From: Pseudomonadota bacterium
GTDB taxonomy: Bacteria; Pseudomonadota; Gammaproteobacteria; Xanthomonadales; Xanthomonadaceae
Assembly (NCBI GenBank): GCA_023388715.1
Contig: JAEWFT010000024.1
Span: 1 to 64,000, forward strand
Reading direction: 5' to 3'
DNA: 64,000 nucleotides
Shown here piece by piece: positions 60,725-64,000 of this stretch. The position numbers and the translations under genes are program-made. Every line of letters begins with the position of its first letter. The stretch's first letter is position 1. The notes under the pieces are model-generated. The model searched no databases. It saw only the letters and a program-made list of their open reading frames with translations, and was not told the origin of the DNA.

Positions 60725-63700
60725 GCGACCCGCCGCCCCCGGCGGAGACCGCCACCGGGCTGTACATGCATGCCGACCTGGCGGTCGGGACCCTGGTCGC
60801 CGGGCGCTTCCGGATCGAGGGCGTGCTTGGCGTCGGCGGCATGGGCGTGGTCTACCGCGCGCGCGACGAGGCGCTCGGGGTGCCGGTGGCGCTGAAGCTG
60901 CTGCGCCCGGAACTGGCGGCGCGGCCGGACGCGTTCGAGCGCTTCCGCCAGGAACTGCTGCTGGCGCGCCAGGTGTCGAGCCCGCATGTCGTGCGCATCC
61001 ATGATCTTGCCCGCCACGAGGAGCGCTGGCTGATCAGCATGGATTACGTGGAGGGCGAGGCGCTCGACCGCCGTCTCGACCGCGGCGGCCCGCTGGAGGT
61101 CGAGGAGGCCCTGCGCATCACCCGCGACATCGCCGAAGGGCTGGCCGCGGCCCACGCCACCGGCGTGATCCATCGCGACCTCAAGCCCGCCAATATCCTG
61201 CTCGACCTGCAGGGGCGCGCCTTCATCAGCGATTTCGGGGTGGCGCGCTCGCTCGCGGGGGCCGGCATGACCGCGACCGGGGCGGTGGTGGGCACGCCGG
61301 AGTACCTGTCGCCGGAACAGGCGCGCGGCGGGGCCGTGGATGCGCGCAGCGACCTCTACGCGCTGGGCCTGATCCTGTACGAGATGCTGGCGGGCAAGCC
61401 GCCGTTCTCGGGCGCCACCGCCGCCGAGATCCTGGCGCAGCGGCTGGTGCGCGTGCCGCCGCCGGTGTCGCGCCTGCGCGCCGGGATCCCGCCCTGGGTG
61501 GCGCGGCTGGTCGACAAACTGTTGCGGCCGCAGCCCGCGCATCGCTTCGGCAGTGCGCAGGCGGTGATTGCCGCGATCGACCGCCGCGAGGTCGCGCGCG
61601 AGTGGCGGCCCGGTCGCGGGATGGCACTGGCGGTCGCCGGCGCGGTGGTGGTGGCGGGGCTTGCGGGCGGCTGGTGGTGGTCGCGCCAGCAGCAGGACGC
61701 CGTCCCCGCCACGGTCGAGGCGTCGGCGCCGTTGCGACGGCTGCTGGTGCTGCCGGTCGAAATACAGTCCGGCGAGGCGGGCGTTGCCGCGCAGCTGATG
61801 GCTGCCGGTGACCACCTGCGCGACGCGCTGGCGGAGATTCCCGGGGTCGCGGTGGTCGATCGCCGGCGAAGCTGGCAGGCGCTGGAAATGGCCGGACCCG
61901 CCGCCGGGGATCCCACGGCACTACGGCGGCTGGCCGCGGCGGAACGCATCCTGCAGCTGCGGGCACACCCGGACGGGCAGGGCTGGCGGATCGAGGCCCT
62001 CCTGCATGGCGGCGCCGCGGCGCCCACCCGCATCGACGGCCCGCTGGCCGCGGACCCGGTCGCGGCGCTGCAGGCCTGGGCGAAGCGCCCGCAGACCGCC
62101 ACCGCGCTCGGCCTGCCCGCCCCGATCCCGGACCTTGGCCTGCCTGCAACCCCGGCGCTGCAGGCACAGGGCGCGGCCCTGCAGGGCGCACGCCGTGGGG
62201 ACATCGGCGAGCTGCTGGAGAGGTCGCGCGAGGCCGCCGCCAGCGCACCGGGCTATACCCGCGCCTGGCTGGAGCAGGCCGAGGCCGCGCATGCACTGGG
62301 TGACGAGGACGCCGCCTTCGCCGCGATTGAGGGCGGGCAGGCGACGCTGGAACGGGCGTCGGCGCGGCTCAGGCACCGCTACCTCGCCATGCGCGCCACC
62401 CTGGAAGGCGATGCGCCCACCGCGGTCGCGCACTGGCGCGCACTGGCGGAGGCCAACGCCGACGACACCGAGGCCGCGCTGCAGCTGGCGCGCGCGCGCG
62501 GCGCCGGCGGCGACTTCAAGGCCGCGGTGGCCGCCCTGCAGGCACTTGCAACGCGTGACGCGCAGGATCCGCGCGTCTGGTTCGAACTCGGGAAATTCTC
62601 CATCCTCAGCGGCGATGCGCAGCGCGCGGTGGACGAGCACCTGGTGCGCGCGCTGGTGCTGTACAAGCGCAGCGGCGATGCCTTCGGCGAAGCCGAGACG
62701 GTCAACGCGCTGGGCATCGGCTATGGCCGCCTGGGCCAGACCGCCGACGCCGAGGAGCAGTACCGCCGGGCGATCGCGCTGCGTGCGCAGGTCGGCAACC
62801 GGCGCGGCGAGGCCACCAGCCGCAGCAACCTCGCGGCGATCCTGAGCCTGCGCGGGCGCTATGCGGAGGCCGCGCGGCAACTCGAGCAGGCGCGGGCGCT
62901 GCGGGTGGCGCTGGACGATCGCGCCGGGCTGGCGGCGGTCGAGCATGACCTCGGGCTCCTGGCAGAGGAGCGCGGCGACTACCCGCTGGCCTTGGCCGCC
63001 TACCGCCGTTCGCTGCAGGCCTGGGAGAACGTCGGCGACCAGCACGGCATCGCCCAGGCGCTCGATGGCATCGGCTTTGCGCGTTACCAGATGGGCGCCT
63101 ATGCCGACGCGCAGGCGTACTGGCAGCAGGCCGCGCACACCTATGCCGGGCTGGGCGACGAGACCGGCAACATCCGCACCAGCCAGAACCTGGGCCTGCT
63201 TGCGGTGGCGCGCGGGCAGTGGCGCACCGCGCGCGGCCTGCTGGAAGGCTCGCTGGCCTCCGCCGAGCGCCTGCAGATGGCCGAGGAAGCAGCGGTCAGC
63301 CGGCGCCACCTGGCAGAACTGGAGCGGATGCAGGGCCACTACGCGGCGGCGCTGGCGCAGGCAGAGGCCGCGGTCGCCTCGTTCCAGCGCCGCGAGGACG
63401 CACGCGGCCAGGCCGAAGCCGGGCTGCTGCGGGCGCAGGTCCTGCTGGACCTGCATGCCGATGTCGACGCCGCGCGCGCGCTGGCGGCGCTGGCCCCGGT
63501 GCTGGAAAAGGCATCGCGCGAGCAGCAGGCGATGGCGTCCATGCTCGAGGGTCAGCTGGCGTCGCGGCGCGGGGATGCCGGCGCCGCCCGGCGGCACTTC
63601 GCCGATGCGTCGCGGCAGGCGCGGATGTCGGGGGTGCTCGCCCTGCAGCTGCAGGTGGCGTTGCTGGGCGGGGGCAATGGGGATCTGAAGGCGCAGTCGG

Positions 63701-64000
63701 AAAGCCTGGGCAATGTCCCGCTGCGGCTTGACTGGCTGGAACGCGCGATGACCCGGGCGCTGGAGCGTGGCGACGCCGCGGGCGCAGTCGCCGCCTACCG
63801 GCAGGCGCAGCCTCTGCTGCGCGGGGGCGACTACCGGCGCGCCTGGGTCCTGCATCGGCTTGGCGCGCGTGCGCTGGCGGCGCAGGGCGCGGCACAGGAA
63901 GCACGGGCGGCGGAGGCTGCAGCCGCGCGTGCGTGGAACGACACCCTCGCGAAGCTGCCGGAGGACCGGCGCGAGGCGTACCGGCGCGCCAACACCATGG
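60721..64000 (+). CDS. Transmembrane Ser/Thr protein kinase with TPR repeats (3' truncated by window)
   Basis: At least 1093 codons, open at the window end. PknB-type kinase domain (about 28-290): glycine loop GVGGMGVVY, Lys59, HRDLKPANILL with Asp153, DFG at 171-173 and GTPEYLSPEQ. A membrane segment is at 301-320, so the kinase is cytosolic. The rest (about 330 on) is probably periplasmic with many tetratricopeptide repeats, e.g. TVNALGIGYGRLGQTADAEEQYRRAI. GTG start overlaps the FHA-GAF stop. Ligand and substrates are unknown. Confidence 0.93.
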   Translation, partial: MSDPPPPAETATGLYMHADLAVGTLVAGRFRIEGVLGVGGMGVVYRARDEALGVPVALKLLRPELAARPDAFERFRQELLLARQVSSPHVVRIHDLARHEERWLISMDYVEGEALDRRLDRGGPLEVEEALRITRDIAEGLAAAHATGVIHRDLKPANILLDLQGRAFISDFGVARSLAGAGMTATGAVVGTPEYLSPEQARGGAVDARSDLYALGLILYEMLAGKPPFSGATAAEILAQRLVRVPPPVSRLRAGIPPWVARLVDKLLRPQPAHRFGSAQAVIAAIDRREVAREWRPGRGMALAVAGAVVVAGLAGGWWWSRQQQDAVPATVEASAPLRRLLVLPVEIQSGEAGVAAQLMAAGDHLRDALAEIPGVAVVDRRRSWQALEMAGPAAGDPTALRRLAAAERILQLRAHPDGQGWRIEALLHGGAAAPTRIDGPLAADPVAALQAWAKRPQTATALGLPAPIPDLGLPATPALQAQGAALQGARRGDIGELLERSREAAASAPGYTRAWLEQAEAAHALGDEDAAFAAIEGGQATLERASARLRHRYLAMRATLEGDAPTAVAHWRALAEANADDTEAALQLARARGAGGDFKAAVAALQALATRDAQDPRVWFELGKFSILSGDAQRAVDEHLVRALVLYKRSGDAFGEAETVNALGIGYGRLGQTADAEEQYRRAIALRAQVGNRRGEATSRSNLAAILSLRGRYAEAARQLEQARALRVALDDRAGLAAVEHDLGLLAEERGDYPLALAAYRRSLQAWENVGDQHGIAQALDGIGFARYQMGAYADAQAYWQQAAHTYAGLGDETGNIRTSQNLGLLAVARGQWRTARGLLEGSLASAERLQMAEEAAVSRRHLAELERMQGHYAAALAQAEAAVASFQRREDARGQAEAGLLRAQVLLDLHADVDAARALAALAPVLEKASREQQAMASMLEGQLASRRGDAGAARRHFADASRQARMSGVLALQLQVALLGGGNGDLKAQSESLGNVPLRLDWLERAMTRALERGDAAGAVAAYRQAQPLLRGGDYRRAWVLHRLGARALAAQGAAQEARAAEAAAARAWNDTLAKLPEDRREAYRRANTM

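Overview
The window is high-GC chromosomal DNA that reads as a gammaproteobacterium of the Xanthomonadaceae (Lysobacter, Luteimonas or Pseudoxanthomonas-like). The basis is gene order (dcw cluster, lpxC, secA, nudix-thiE, coaE, pilD-pilC-pilB, pilA, pilR-pilS, sucC-sucD), the protein sequences, and GTAGGAGCG-type REP elements. I could not run a search, so the genus is inference.

Layout. 1-129 is the 3' end of the RNase P RNA gene. ackA and a phosphotransacetylase follow on the minus strand. 2235-2574 is a regulatory region with two candidate promoters, a perfect DnaA box and a period-10 MraZ operator. 2575-18350 is a complete division and cell-wall (dcw) cluster: mraZ, rsmH, ftsL, ftsI, murE, murF, mraY, ftsW, murG, murC, ddlB, ftsQ, ftsA, ftsZ. 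From mraZ to ftsA every gene overlaps the next by 1 to 11 bases, so the cluster is probably translationally coupled. lpxC, a convergent dciA-like gene, an M23 peptidase, secA and a nudix-ThiE fusion come next.

25105-36041 is mostly on the minus strand: coaE, then type IV pilus genes pilD, pilC, pilB, an insertion between pilB and pilA (21-bp tandem repeats, a beta-lactamase-fold lipoprotein and an ICMT-like membrane protein), then pilA, pilR and pilS. pilA has a clear sigma-54 promoter and a strong intrinsic terminator, and its likely activator pair PilS/PilR is next door.

36165-55460 is housekeeping: sucC/sucD with a REP pair between them, a topoisomerase IB overlapping nadE, bamD divergent from rluD, pgeF, a GIY-YIG protein, a ferric-reductase-like flavoprotein, clpB with a sigma-32-like promoter, a YbaL-type antiporter, an ABC-F ATPase, small envelope proteins and aspS. 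55461-64000 is more accessory: a three-way-junction palindrome, a GNAT acetyltransferase, a secreted subtilisin with SLH repeats, a secreted protein of unknown function, an FHA-GAF protein and a membrane Ser/Thr kinase with TPRs that runs off the end.

The most unusual signals are the DnaA box plus MraZ operator before the dcw cluster, the pilB-pilA insertion and the TCAC box array upstream of pilA, REP copies that supply the stop codons of two convergent genes, the branched palindrome after aspS, and the subtilisin-SLH protein beside the FHA/kinase pair. I found no CRISPR array, prophage, insertion sequence or tRNA.
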